From the NCBI RefSeq assembly GCF_050947335.1, contig NC_134989.1:10719501-10783500 (forward strand): 64,000 nt of DNA, read 5' to 3'. Below, piece by piece: positions 46,530-58,480 of the stretch. A program made the translations under genes and the position numbers. How positions within the stretch are numbered: the stretch's first letter is position 1; each line of letters starts with the position of its first letter. The stretch comes from Megachile rotundata (Eukaryota > Arthropoda > Insecta > Hymenoptera > Megachilidae). The notes beneath the pieces are model-generated. The model had not been told where the DNA came from. It made no database searches and was given only the letters and a program-made list of their open reading frames with translations.

Positions 46530-46549
46530 TTAAGTGAAGTATGAAAATT

Positions 46550-47400
46550 CCCAAATTCTAAAATTTCTGAACTCTGAAGTCCTCAAATTCTAAAGTCCCC
46601 AAATCCTAAAATCTTCAAAATCCTAAAATCTTCAAATACTAAAATTCTGACATTCTAAAATTTTCAAACTCTGAAGTCCCCAAATGCTAAAGTCACCAAA
46701 TTCTAAAGTCCCCAAATCCTAAAATCCCCAAATACTAAAATCTTCAAGTACTAAAATTCCGACATTCTAAAATTTCTAAGCTCTGAAGTTCCCAAACACT
46801 GAAATCTCCAAATCCTAAAATATCCAAATACTAAAATTCTGACATTCTGAAATTTCCAAGCTCTGAAGTCTCCAAATCCTAAAATCCCCAAAATCCTAAA
46901 ATCTTCAAACACTAAAATTCCGACATTCTGAAATTTCCAAACTCTGAAGTTCCCAAATCCTAAAATCCCTAAATCCTAAAATCCTCAAAATTTAAAAATC
47001 TCCAAATACTAAAATTTCGACATTCTGAAATTTCCAAACTCTGAAATCCCTAAATCCTAAAGTCCCCAAATCCTAAAGACCCCAACTCCTAAAATCCCCA
47101 AATTCTATAATTTCCAACTCCTAAAATCCCTAAATCCTAAAATCACCAAAATCCTAAAATGTCCAAATACTAAAATGTCGACATTCTGAAATTTCCAAAC
47201 TCTGAAATCCCCAAATCCTAAAGACCCCAACTCCTAAAATCCCCAAATTCTATAATTTCCATCTCCTAAAATGCCTAAATTCTAAAATCCCCAACTCCTA
47301 AAATCCCTAAATCCAAAACTCCTCCAATCCCCAAATCCACATTCCACAAATTCCCAAATTCAAATTACAAAATCACTCAATCTTAGAATCCTGAAATATT
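46550..47400. repeat. C-skewed minisatellite, core CCAAATCCTAAAATC
   Basis: Units of 14-16 bp with a composite block marked by TTCTGACATTCTAAAAT or TCGACATTCTGAAATTTCC, at about 46641, 46767, 46835, 46918, 47017 and 47167. Plus strand G is rare. Related to the AAATTTCC class. Confidence 0.9.
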
Positions 47401-48480
47401 CAAACAAAGATCCCCAGGAATAATAAGCAGATAGATATCCAAGAATCTGGTCGGATATCGATCGGCAAACTCGCTTTCTGTTTCACACGAAAGATAAGGA
47501 GATAAGGCGTGTGATATGTAGGACAAAGCGTATAAATCAATAATAAGGGTGCGGGAAATCGTCGCCAGAAAACTTTTGCCTATTTGACAAGCTGTCGTTC
47601 GCCTTCTAATAACTGTAACTCGAGAGACAAATTAATCATGACCGATGATGTGTATATTTTAGCCACTAAATAAAATTTAATAATCCTCGTAGAGAGGGAT
47701 CGATGTTTCTATGTTGCGACTATCGGTAGTACTATTTATAATCTACTTCGAAAATATCTAGCTTCCACTTACGCGATTACTGAACTTCTATAATTATTCT
47801 TCTCGATATCGATCTTCCGTTTCAAACTAATACAAAGTTACACTACGTAATGTAGACTTCCTGTGGCTGGGAGTAAGAATAGAGGGAGAAACCCGGTATC
47901 ATCAATTCTTCATTTTGGGAGAATTTAGGGAAGAGCGTACAAAAGTAGCATAGGAGTGTTAGGATTTGGAGAAAGTTTTGGGGAAATTAGGAAATGATTT
48001 TTGCCATGTGAGTACAAATTTATTAGTTGATAAATTTAATGTAAACTTAATGTAAATATTAGGTTAACAGTAGATTTATTTTTTGCAAATACCATTCGTA
48101 AAAGTACATATACATGACTGATCTAAACTGATCTAAGTCACAGAACTTTTGTAGGGAACACTTTATCCTACGTATACTTTACAAATTATTTAAGGTGGGT
48201 TAGATGGGTAAACCAGCCACATCTAGTTTTTAGTGAAACAGAATCTTTCCTCTGACAAATGAATACATCTTTATTACCTCTAAACCTAATAGTTAACTAG
48301 TTTCGTTGACCTCAAAATCTCCGAAATGCCTCCATATGTAAAAGCACACGTGTCAACGTCCTCTAAATCACTTTTGTACAACCACTTTATCCTACAAGGT
48401 ATCAGGGTTAGTTCTGTACTAGCTCCTGATGACTGAAAACCTTACTTCTGAAAACTTAATCAACTAACAAATTATTTGTA
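47401..48480. other. Spacer
   Basis: A balanced patch at 47420-47600, otherwise AT-rich. No gene. Confidence 0.4.
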
Positions 48481-48494
48481 AATGTACTCTATGA

Positions 48495-48590
48495 AGTCGA
48501 AGGTCTCTGCGAAGACCTGTGTAGACCCCTATGAAGTCAAAGGCCTCTGCGAAGACTTGTGTAGACCCCTATGAAATCGAAGGTCCATCT
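48495..48590. repeat. ~45-bp repeat, two copies plus a part
   Basis: Copies share CTCTGCGAAGAC followed by TGTGTAGACCCCTATGAA, seen at about 48507 and 48552, with a third partial copy from about 48577. Confidence 0.8.
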
Positions 48591-48708
48591 TTCAAAACAT
48601 CTGTAATATGAGAACGTTGGAACTATTCTCGAAAATTAATATTTTGTTAAAAGAAGAAGACTGATCAAAAGAGTCCTCCACTTTAATTTCAATAATAAAG
48701 GTGTTGCA

Positions 48709-49110
48709 AAATATAAAATATGTAAGTCAGTTTAGAGACTAGTAAGTTGTAGCACACAGTTGTAAACCATTAGGACTATCGCACAGTCCCGTTTTACTTA
48801 GATATAATTAAGTTGTAGAGATATCTTCGAGTGCAAAAATATAAAACATGTAAGTCAGTTTTTGAGATTGTAGCACCTAAGTTGTAGCACAGTACATTCA
48901 GTTGTAGACCATTAGGACTATTGCGCAGTCCCGTTTTTCTTAGATATACTTAAGTTGTAGAGATATCTTCAAGTGCAAAAATATAAAACATGTAAGTCAG
49001 TTTTTGAGATTGTAGCACCTAAGTTGTAGCACAGTACATTCAGTTGTAAACCATTAGGACTATTGCACAGTCCCGTTTTACTTAGATACAGTAGAGATAT
49101 CTTCGACTGC
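48709..49110. repeat. 142-bp tandem repeat, 2.7 copies
   Basis: CAGTCCCGTTTT occurs at 48784, 48926 and 49068, exactly 142 bp apart. Copies include TAAGTTGTAGAGATATCTTC and GTTGTAGCACAGTACATTC. The first copy is shortened by a deletion. Confidence 0.9.
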
Positions 49111-49800
49111 GAAAGAAGTCCGCTAGAATCTACCAGAACACCCTTGTGCTTCGTTTTGTATGTCCGAAAGTCCGTTCGGCGAGAGATGGGAACCCCGTTA
49201 TAACCGTCATGCATCGTCATTCAATTCCGGTCGGCAGAAGGTCGATTCTATGCCACTGTGCGTCCATGTGCAATCGGCACGTTCGCTCGTCGTTGCACGC
49301 GCGAGCGCGAGCCACTCGGTAGCGCGCGCGTGCTCGCGTCTATATCGGGATTTTTGTAGCGGTTTATCATTTTTGTGCCTGCGAGCTCCCCCCTTTTGCC
49401 ACCCCACCATGGTTTATTTAAAGTGTCACGAAGGCGAAGGCGTGCACGCGCATGCGCACGCGCTCGCGCGCGCCACCCGATGTTGGCCAACAGGCTGTTA
49501 CGGGCCTTGCACCGGCACCGTGTTGCCAAACCGAAGTGCCCTGTGTTGGTGCCGATACACGCACCGCCGGTGCACGCGTGTGCAGCGCCGTTCTCCGTCG
49601 CGGTGCCAATCAGTGGCGGAACTGTGAGCCGGTGCATCCGAGACCGCGACCCACGGACAAGCTGAATCCCAAGAAACGGGGAAACAATGTCAAACTTTTC
49701 TTTCTATTTATTACAGGGGTTCTCAAGTTTTTCGTTATTCGGTGTATAGCGATTGCGCTTGAGGACGAAATTTCGGAGTTTCAAGAACGAAGTGGAGTAC
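49111..49800. other. CpG-dense island with alternating purine-pyrimidine tracts
   Basis: The most CpG-rich part of the window. GCGCGCGC-type alternation occurs at 49318-49332 and 49441-49475. A 155-codon plus frame starts at the ATG at 49160, but its peptide (Cys, Arg, His, Ala rich) has no domain and four other frames are open too, as expected at this GC content. No gene is called. Confidence 0.45.
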
Positions 49801-50600
49801 TAGGGAAATAGGTATTTGTGGAATCTAGGGAATTTAGGGATTAAGGATTTGAGATTTTTGGAAATTAGCGATATGGGGATTTGGGGATCGAAAAATTTGG
49901 GGATTTTGGAAATTAGGGAGGTGGAGGGGATTTAGGGAATTAACAATCTTGGAATTTTGGAAATTAGAAAAATGTGGGGATTCTAGGGAGTTAACCTTGA
50001 AAATTTTGGAAATCAAGGAAACTTGGGGAATTTAGAAAGTTAATAATTTGGAAATTTTGCAAATTAGGGAAATGTGGGGAATTTAGGGAATTATCAAACT
50101 TGGAATTTGGGAAATTAGAGAAATTTGGGGAACTTGGAACTTTGGAAATTAGGGAAATATGGGGATCCTAGGGAGTTCACCTTGATAATTTTGGAACTCA
50201 GAGAAATGTGGGAAATTTGGTGAGTTGATAATCTAGAAATTTTGCAAATTAGAGAAATATGGGGAATTTAGGGAATTAACAAACTTGGAATTTGGGAAAT
50301 TAGAGAAATTTGCGGAACTTGGAATTTTGGAAATTAGGGAAATATGGGGATCCTAGGAAGTTAACCTTGAAAATTTTGGAAATCAGAAAAATATGGAAAA
50401 TTAATAATTTGGAAATTTTGCAAATTAGAGAAATGTGGGGGATTTTGAGCAGCTAACAGCTTGAAAATTTTGCACATTATAAAAATCTAGGGAATTCAGG
50501 AAATTAGAGGATCCATAGAATTTGTGGTATCAAAATCTAGGGAATTTAGAGATTTGATACTCTAGAGCAAATCTGGGGAACTTAGAGACCTTGCTATATT
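49801..50600. repeat. G-skewed minisatellite, core GGAAATTAGGGAAATTTGG
   Basis: A composite block of ~180 bp with CCTAGGGAGTTCACCTTG-like text recurs at about 49983, 50167 and 50352, filled with GGAATTTTGGAAATTAG units. Reverse-strand version of the AAATTTCC class. Confidence 0.85.
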
Positions 50601-52700
50601 TTAAAAATTTTGAAATTTTAAAATTTATAAATATCAAAATTCATCAAATCAAAAATTTATAACCAAAGTACTTCACAAGTAAGGACCTCTATAATCCTAA
50701 ATAATCCCTTATTTTTTAGTACATTTACACCTACTACAGTAATATTTAAATACTAACACGAGTTTCTTAATATTCGCTTCTTCAAAATTAAAAAAAATCA
50801 CAAAAATAAATCTGCAAATTAGCATAATCATCAATCTGATAAAAAAATCTGTAAACTGCAAATTCGATGAACACAATGATTATTAATAATAAGTTAAGGA
50901 GATTACATTTGATAACGAAGTGTTGCGTCTTCTCTTTGATCCCGATGATAACCAGTTCGCTTGCAAAACAACATTTTTTCTGATAGGAAACGCATCGATG
51001 TAGGTAACGTTCGATGCACGTGACAATTTAATGACTTGTCGCGTAGAAGCTTTTTTACGACCCATAAACTTGTTTTCTTCTCATCTACAGGTGACGTATA
51101 TGCATATACATATGTATGTGTTCCAGCAAAATCTGAGGTTAATTGATAATCGCGTGTATGGTTAATTAATTAAATTTGCGTTGTGTCTACTCGTATCAAT
51201 CGCAATCGTGCCAGTATAAGGAATAAAAAAATTATATTCTATTAGACGTACACGGTTTTTTAATTGTCTTTGTAACTTCTAATAATGCATATATTTAAAT
51301 CACTTTTAATTTAAATAATTTCTCTTTTTAAATATACCTACTTACGTTTATTGAATTATTATCAATTTTTGCAAAATTTGTTGCACATAATTTTAAGTAA
51401 ACTATAAAGAACCTAATCTAGAAAGTACTTAAACTATGAAATACCTAAACTATGAAGTACCTAAATTATGAAGTATTAATTATATAAAAAGATTTAATAT
51501 AGAAATCGGTACAACACGCACACATAATAAGTATAAAAATAATAATTTATGAGTATGTTAAAAATGTGAGTATCGAACGTTAAAGAGAGGCGAGACGTTT
51601 CATGGCACAGACGCGTTAAATTTGGCGCTAAAATAAATGTTCGTCTTCTACCCGAATCGGTAGATCACCGAAAATAAAGTCCCGGCTGGCACGCAGGCGC
51701 CTATAGGCCGATCCGTATTGTGCGGATGCGACATAAGGGTGGTAAAAATATACACACGCGTATGCATACGGTGGAGAGAACGGGTAGCTCGATTTTTGTC
51801 CCACGATTACTTCGGCTCGTATGTAGCTCGGTTCGTTCGCTTCCTCGAATCGAATTCGTTCGAGGGGTTCGTCCCCCATCACACACCGTTCCTACATACG
51901 TTTTATACACGTTGTATTCTCGTGATCGAAATTGTGATCGGCGATGACTAAGACTGCTAAGAGAACGACGACCTGCATCCACTTTTTCCCTTAACAATTT
52001 TAATTCGTTTATACCCTGTTACTTCATCATAGATATACAAGTAATATGCACCATTGATCTACAAATCTTATATCAAGTCTTATTATCGAGAGTGACAATA
52101 ACACTGTAATTTTCATCTGATCATTGCAAGTTTAGGTTGATTTTATTTACATATATTATACACCTCAATTTTATGGTTGTGAATTGCAAATACAATTGCA
52201 TATTTTACATACATTATTTATATTGTACATACATTATTATTATTAAGTTTAGCTTAATGTGACTATAGATTATATAACAGATATTTAATAAATAAATCAT
52301 ATATTTAATAAACAAATTATGTACACAAAAAATTATGTATGTATATATTTGTTAAATATGTACAATTTAATTAATCAACACACATATGAATTTATTATAA
52401 AATCCATATTGGTACCATATAACACATGTCCTTAAACTCACTATGAAAAAAAAATTTGAAAAATTTATTCAAAACTAAAAAAAGTTTGATGAAAAACTAA
52501 AAAGTTTGATCACCTTTACCTAAAGATTGTATTACAAGATTATTGTGTATGTACCAAAACTGTTCAATACGAATATTGATCTGATCTGACGTCTACATAT
52601 GACGCATATCTACATATGAGTACAAGATACACTCATGAAAACTGAAGGTCTACAGAAATAGTTTTTATAATCATTGTCTATAAGATTTTACTAAAACCTT
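50601..52700. other. AT-rich spacer with small islands
   Basis: Balanced patches at 50900-51110 and 51540-52020. The latter contains TTTGGCGC (E2F-like) at 51618. Three copies of CTAAACTATGAAGTAC-like text lie at 51430-51475. No gene. Confidence 0.4.
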
Positions 52701-53170
52701 GCAAGTAGAATAATTTGCAAGTGTCGATTGACGTAACGAGAGGGGTTAACGCGTTAGACAACGTGAAAACAGGAAGTTGGACACAATACGTGTTTCTCGA
52801 TTCGAGGATTCCAATGCGAACTAGGCACCTTTGGAAAGTATGTAAAAATGGTTCGATCAGCATGGGTAATCGTCGGCGGAGAAGGAAGAAGAGAGAAAAG
52901 AGAGAGAAAAGGATTCTACTGCACCCGGATTCTCTATCCGTGTCAGTGAAGACGAAACGTCGTAGCACGACTCTCTCTCTTGTGAAAATCTATGGCAGCT
53001 TTCATACCGATTACAATGGCTTCCGTTCAACGCGTTTATATCGATCGTGAAATCCAGGCGTTCGTAATGAGCGATGCATGTTTACAATTATTGTTTGAAC
53101 GCGTTCGACCAAGTATTTTGCATGCTGAAATGCAGTATCTTTTTTAATTAATTATATTACTCTTTTCAAA
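52701..53170. other. GC-moderate island with purine tract
   Basis: Purine-rich GAGAGAAAAG at 52877-52915. A 111-codon plus frame has no domain. Confidence 0.35.
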
Positions 53171-53360
53171 TTATAAATCTTTTAGTTTTCTCAAGTTTGA
53201 AAATTTTCAAGTTTGAAAATTTCAAGTTTGAAAATTCCAAGTTTGAAAATTTCATTCAAACTTGCTGTGAAAAAATTGCTGTGTTTCAAAATTTGTACAT
53301 TTGTAATTTCTGATTTAAAAATTTTTATGTTTGAAGTTCGTAAGTTTGAAAAAATTAATT
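53171..53360. repeat. TTTGAAAATTTCAAG short tandem repeat
   Basis: Four to five 15-16 bp units at 53193-53250, then decay. Confidence 0.8.
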
Positions 53361-53529
53361 CAGCAGGTGAAGTTGGGTTTATGTCTGAGTCAATAGTATT
53401 GGATTTAGTTTAGAATTGGTTCGAGTATTTACATGATTGAATACATCAAATCTCAGAAACTTCAACTTCAGTTTGAAAAGTGAAATATTTTAATTGCTAA
53501 CAGTAATCAATTTTTAATGTTTGAAACAT

Positions 53530-54070
53530 TGAATTGCAACTTTTAATTTTTTTGTTTTCTTCAATTTCTGATATCTTCCTTTCTACACCTTTCCCCCTTT
53601 CACTTTCCTGCTTTTCTTCTAATAATTTGAAACTTTCCCTTCTTCCTCAAACTGCCTTTATTTTTAAATACCGTATCTTCAAACTTCCTTCAACTTCACC
53701 TTCCTTGACTTTCTACTACTTCAAAGTTCTATATTCTTTACTTCAAACTGCTTCAAACATGAACTTCCTTCAAACTTATTCAAATATCACCTTCTTTACC
53801 TTCAAACTTTTTCCAACTTCAATGTCTTTGATATCAAACCTCTTCCAACATCAACTTCCTTCACTTTCAACTGCTTTCCACTTCCACTTCTCTTCAACTC
53901 CTTTACCCTTCAACTTCCTTCAAACTGTTTCACACTTCCTCTTACCTTCTACACAACTTACATCAACCTTTATTATTTTTAATACCAAAATTTCTAAATT
54001 TATAATATCCTTAACTACTGTACTTCAAACTTCTATATTTGTAAATATGAAAGTCCTTAAATGAAAAAAT
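53530..54070. repeat. C-skewed CTTCAAACTTCCTT repeats
   Basis: Words CTTCAAACT and CTTCCTTCAA recur throughout and the plus strand has very few G. A 176-codon plus frame (Ser/Phe/Leu/Thr) is compositional. Confidence 0.75.
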
Positions 54071-54940
54071 TCAGTCTCTAATCTCTTCCAAACTCTACCT
54101 CAAAAAATAATCTAGAAAATAAACAGTCCAACAAATCCAAAATAATCCAAACCCAATTAATTCTTCAAACACTATCTATTCATATAGTCAGAAGTCTACA
54201 TTAGTTTCCCAAAAATTGAAAGATACATTTAAATACACAAGACCAAAAAAAAATGACACCCTCCGTACCATTTTTATTCTTCACCGGAAAAATTCTTGAA
54301 AAGCTATTTTCCTGAGACCCTCCCTATTCCAAATAATCGTCCATAATGAGAAACACGTGTTTACCCCTAAATTTAGCGTAACTTCATCGAGGGGAGGGGA
54401 AAGAGTTGTCAGTCGTATGGTGAAACAAATATTCTTCCATAAGGGATGATGATGTGACGAAGAGATGATAGTACTCTTTTTTACGGTTCGATCATTATTT
54501 CTCGTGGAACCGGACGGTTTCAAACCGGAACCGACAAACCAACGATTGGCCATGCTATTTAAGAACTGTGTATGGAGGAGGAAGTGCGCAGGAAGTCGAG
54601 GAAAGGTCTTCACAAACGCCGCGTGGCCTTGCGCTATAAACGACTTTTAGAAGTAGAAAAGGACGGAGAAAAAATAAAAACGCAGAACAAGGGTCATGGA
54701 GAGAGAAGATACGAAGGGGTAACTTACAGAAGGGTGACAAATAATGGATGAAACGATGGTCGTACAAGAAAAGAATTTATTGTTCATAGAATTTTAAACT
54801 TGTCTAATTTTTTTATGTTCCACTGCTAATTCAGAATTTCTACAATTTTTAAAAAATTATTTAATGGGAGTTTTCGTTGCATTTAATCATTTGCACTATT
54901 TAGAGTTTGACTTGTGATGCACTTCAGCTGTGAAGTATAA
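54071..54940. other. Spacer with balanced island and a promoter-like patch
   Basis: At 54515-54527 CGGTTT-C-AAACCG forms a palindrome. About 20 bp further ATTGG (inverted CCAAT), GCCAT and TATTTAAG (about 54546-54561) follow. This resembles a core promoter on the plus strand, but no gene is visible downstream. Confidence 0.3.
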
Positions 54941-54944
54941 ATTA

Positions 54945-55265
54945 ATATGTAAATTATACATAATATAATTGTATATAATACATAACGTCTACATATGTAC
55001 ATGTATAATTTATAATGTATAAATTACCATAAATACTTGAATTTTTATAATAAAGTTTGAAAGTCAAAATTATCAGTCAATTGATACCAAATAGACATAA
55101 CCTTTATTTTAATATCGTAACGTCTGAGCACCTGACCTGAATATGTAATGTATAAATTAACATAAATACATGAATTTTTAATATACAGTTTGAAGGACAA
55201 AATAATCTGTCAATTGATACAAAATTAACATAACCTTTGTTTAATAACGTCTGAGTACCTGACAA
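54945..55265. repeat. ~130-bp repeat, two copies
   Basis: TGTATAAATTA..CATAAATAC starts the copies at about 55016 and 55149. The word ACGTCTGAG marks their ends at 55120 and 55247. Copies are about 80% alike by eye. Confidence 0.85.
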
Positions 55266-56030
55266 AGTGTAAGTAAATTTCATACAACAATGGCAGATAA
55301 AGATCAATTTGCGAGGTGTAAAAAAGTGAACTGACAAGGCTTGAAAGGTTAAGCATTATCGAAAGGGTGGAATACCCGATGAATGAAGGTGAACTATATA
55401 GAGAATAATTGAAACGGAGGTTTGTTCTGAAACTTTTCGAATAGCATACTTGACTGGGGATATATAGCCACATATACACACCTAATAATACCGCAGATAT
55501 GTTCATCGTTCTGGCACACGTAAACCAACAGGCATACTAGTCGCGCATGTCCGTGTTGCACAGTTCCTTCGCCTAGGTGCGCAATGTGATCGATACGATT
55601 TCGTTGATCCAAGAAAGGATCCGCACGAAGACGTCGTATCTTGACTTGCTTAGGGCTGGCACGATTACTACTTTTCAGACTTCGTTTACTGTTCCCCTTT
55701 TATACTAGAAAAAAGTCGATGGAGAAAATCTTGAGGATTTGTTAATTTAGCGTTTAATATTTTGATCGTTGATAATTTTTGTATTTGGGTTTTGATATAT
55801 TTGCAATTTGGGAATTGGTAATTTTGAAAATTAACGGAGGTAAATTTTCGGGTTATGGTCCTTAGGGAAAATTGCGATGTACAGGAAACATGTGTTCTGT
55901 TTGCTGAATGTAGATTGTGGGATATTAGAGTTACATGAATTTGCAAACTTTAATTTGGGGATTTGGAAATTTTCAAATTCGTTAAACCTTAGATTTGGAA
56001 ATTCGATAGGTCCATTTGCGAATTTTCGAA
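55266..56030. other. Spacer
   Basis: Balanced at 55480-55690, otherwise AT-rich. No gene. Confidence 0.4.
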
Positions 56031-56800
56031 AGTCCAAATTTCCAAATTTTCAAGTTGCCAAAATCCCAAATTCCCAAATTCCAAATTCACCAAATTCCGA
56101 ACTCCTCAAATTCCAAATTCACCAAATTCCAAATTCTCCAAATTCCAAATTCCCCAAATTCCAAATTCTCCAAATTCCAAATTCACCGAATTCCAAATTT
56201 ACCAAATTCCAAATTCACCGAATTCCAAATTCCCCAAATTCCAAATTCCCCAAATTCCAAATTCTCCAAATTCCAAATTCCCCAAATTCCAAATTCTCCA
56301 AATTCCAAATTTTCCAAATTCCAAATTTCCCAAATTCCAAATTCTCCAAATTCCAAATTCCCCAAATTCCAAATGCCCCAAATCTCAAATTCCCCACATT
56401 CCAAATTCCCTAAATTCCCCGAATTCCAAATTCCCCAAATTCCCCAAATTCCTCAAATTCCCCAAATTCCAAATGCCCCGAATTCCCCAAATTCCAAATT
56501 CTCCAAATTTCCCAAATTCCAAATTCCCCAATTTCCAAATTCCAAATTCCAAATTCCAAACTTCCAAATTTCCAAATTCCCCAAATTCCAAATTTCTCAA
56601 ATTCCATATTCCCCAAATTCCAAATTCCCCAAATTCCAAATTCCCAAATTCCAAATTTCCCAAATTCCAAATTCCCAAATTCCCAAAATTTCACATCTCA
56701 AACACCCTAAATTTCCAACTTTCTCAAATTTTTTAACCTTTACCCCTCTAATTCCCAAATCTTTAATCCCCCAAATTTCCAAAGTTCTAAATTAATAAAT
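56031..56800. repeat. C-skewed minisatellite, unit CCAAATTCCAAATTC
   Basis: About fifty 15-16 bp units. G is almost absent from the plus strand. Long plus frames (259 and 178 codons, Ile-Pro-Asn-Ser repeats) and minus frames (Ile-Trp-Asn-Leu repeats) are artefacts. Confidence 0.95.
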
Positions 56801-57310
56801 TTATCAACCACAAACCAAACATACAGTTTCCTACCGTAAAGTCGCCATTTTCCCCAGAAAGACTAACTATGTCAACGTACCTTTCTACCTGTAAATACAT
56901 TCAAAATAAAATAATTACTATAATTGCAAGGTTTTCTGATACGTTACAGTCGACCTAATATATGTGTTCTGATCAATAATCTATGAATAAACTAGTAGGA
57001 ATGCATTCGAGTATATGTACACTATATGTTCGTTATGTACACTGCAGTTTGTTTTGCTATCGATTACGTATAACATTGAATATTCAATGAATGGACATTA
57101 ATAACACCGATCGTGGCAGAACTGAAAATATCGAACCGAAGCAGAACTCAGGGAGAAAAGTTCAATTGTAAAAAATCCTCTCGTGTAAACAAATTTATAA
57201 TCTTCTTTTATTGCTTGATACGTAATTAAACACGTTTCCATATTCCTTTTAATTATTGAATGGCACGAATATATGAACACTTTTCTTGTAATCTGGTCTT
57301 CGAATTAACG
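56801..57310. other. AT-rich spacer
   Basis: Unique sequence. Nothing seen beyond a balanced patch at 57090-57160. Confidence 0.4.
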
Positions 57311-57730
57311 AAGTTTTGGATTTTTAAATTTTTGGATTTTGGGATTTGGAGGTTTGGAAATTTTAGAATTTGGGAATTTTGGAATTTTGGAATTTTGGAA
57401 TTTTGGAATTTGGAAATTTGGGAATTTTCAAATTTGGGAATTTTGGAATTTGGAAATTTTGGAATTTTCGAATTTGGGAATTTTCGAATTTTGGATTTTG
57501 GGAATTTGGGAATTTGGAAATTTTTGAATTTTGGATTTTGGAGATTTGGAAATTTTAGAATTTGAGGACTTGAAGATTTGAGAATTAGGGACTTCTAAAA
57601 TTTTGGGGTCTGAAGTTTTTTAAATTTAGAAATTTGAAAAATTGGGAATTTTTGAGATTTTAAAACTTGATTTTTATCAACTTTGAAATTTCAGAAATTG
57701 AAAATTAAAAAATTTGAAAATCCCATAAAT
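57311..57730. repeat. G-skewed minisatellite, core GGAATTTTGGAATTTGG
   Basis: The mirror-strand partner of the array 500 bp to its left. Units are 8-16 bp, with decay to the right. Confidence 0.9.
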
Positions 57731-58480
57731 TGAAAGTAAAATCCTTTCAAACGTCGTACCCAGTAATCCAACAACAATAGTCCACAAATAAAATAAAAGA
57801 AAGGCAAAAGAAAAATGCAAGTTAGACAATTAGTTCCTTTCGTAAAGCTTATTACTCTAGTGTTTTATCGATCTCGTGGAGTTAAAGGTTCCTTTCACCG
57901 AAGCAATCATAGGACACACCTATAGTATCCTTTCGAAACGGTTTCAAATAACCCTCATCCTTTTCAACACTTTCTGGCCAGGTCTTAAAACACGTTCAGC
58001 CCAATTTCACCATGAAGTGTTTCGACTTCCGCCACTGACTATCATTTCATCGATTTCCCTCGTTCGAAACGATTTCCCTCGCAGTTTCAATGAATTTTCA
58101 CTTGAAAAATCGTACACATTCCGCGTCGAAATGTGCGCTGGAACACGAGTCAGTTTCTACGGACAGTAATTAGACGCGTTCGTGTAATGTTCACCTTTAT
58201 GTAATCGCTTCGGGACTTGAATTTTTGTTTGAGTTAAAGATATGTATGTTTACATACGTTTCTTTCCAGTGACATTCGAACTTTTTCATACGTATGTCGT
58301 ACATATGTAAGCTAGTTATGCAAGTGGCTTGGATCAAAATGATAAAAATTTGAATTTATGGTAATTTATTTTATTATATCGTAGAGGAAGTTTTGAATAA
58401 ATACTGAATAAATACTTGTACGAAGTTTGAAGTATTACTTATAGCAATAGTTGTAAGAAGCTTGGGTTATATTTCCTATA
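57731..58480. other. Spacer
   Basis: Balanced patch 57830-58200 with a 97-codon plus frame lacking any domain. The rest is AT-rich. Confidence 0.4.

Noticed and set aside
49160..49627. 155-codon frame in the CpG-rich island
   Set aside because: High GC content removes stops, and at least four overlapping frames are open. Composition is Arg/Cys/His/Ala-rich, typical of random GC-rich DNA.
56016..56795. 259-codon Ile-Pro-Asn-Ser frame
   Set aside because: Translation of the CCAAATTCCAAATTC array. Overlapping frames give similar peptides.
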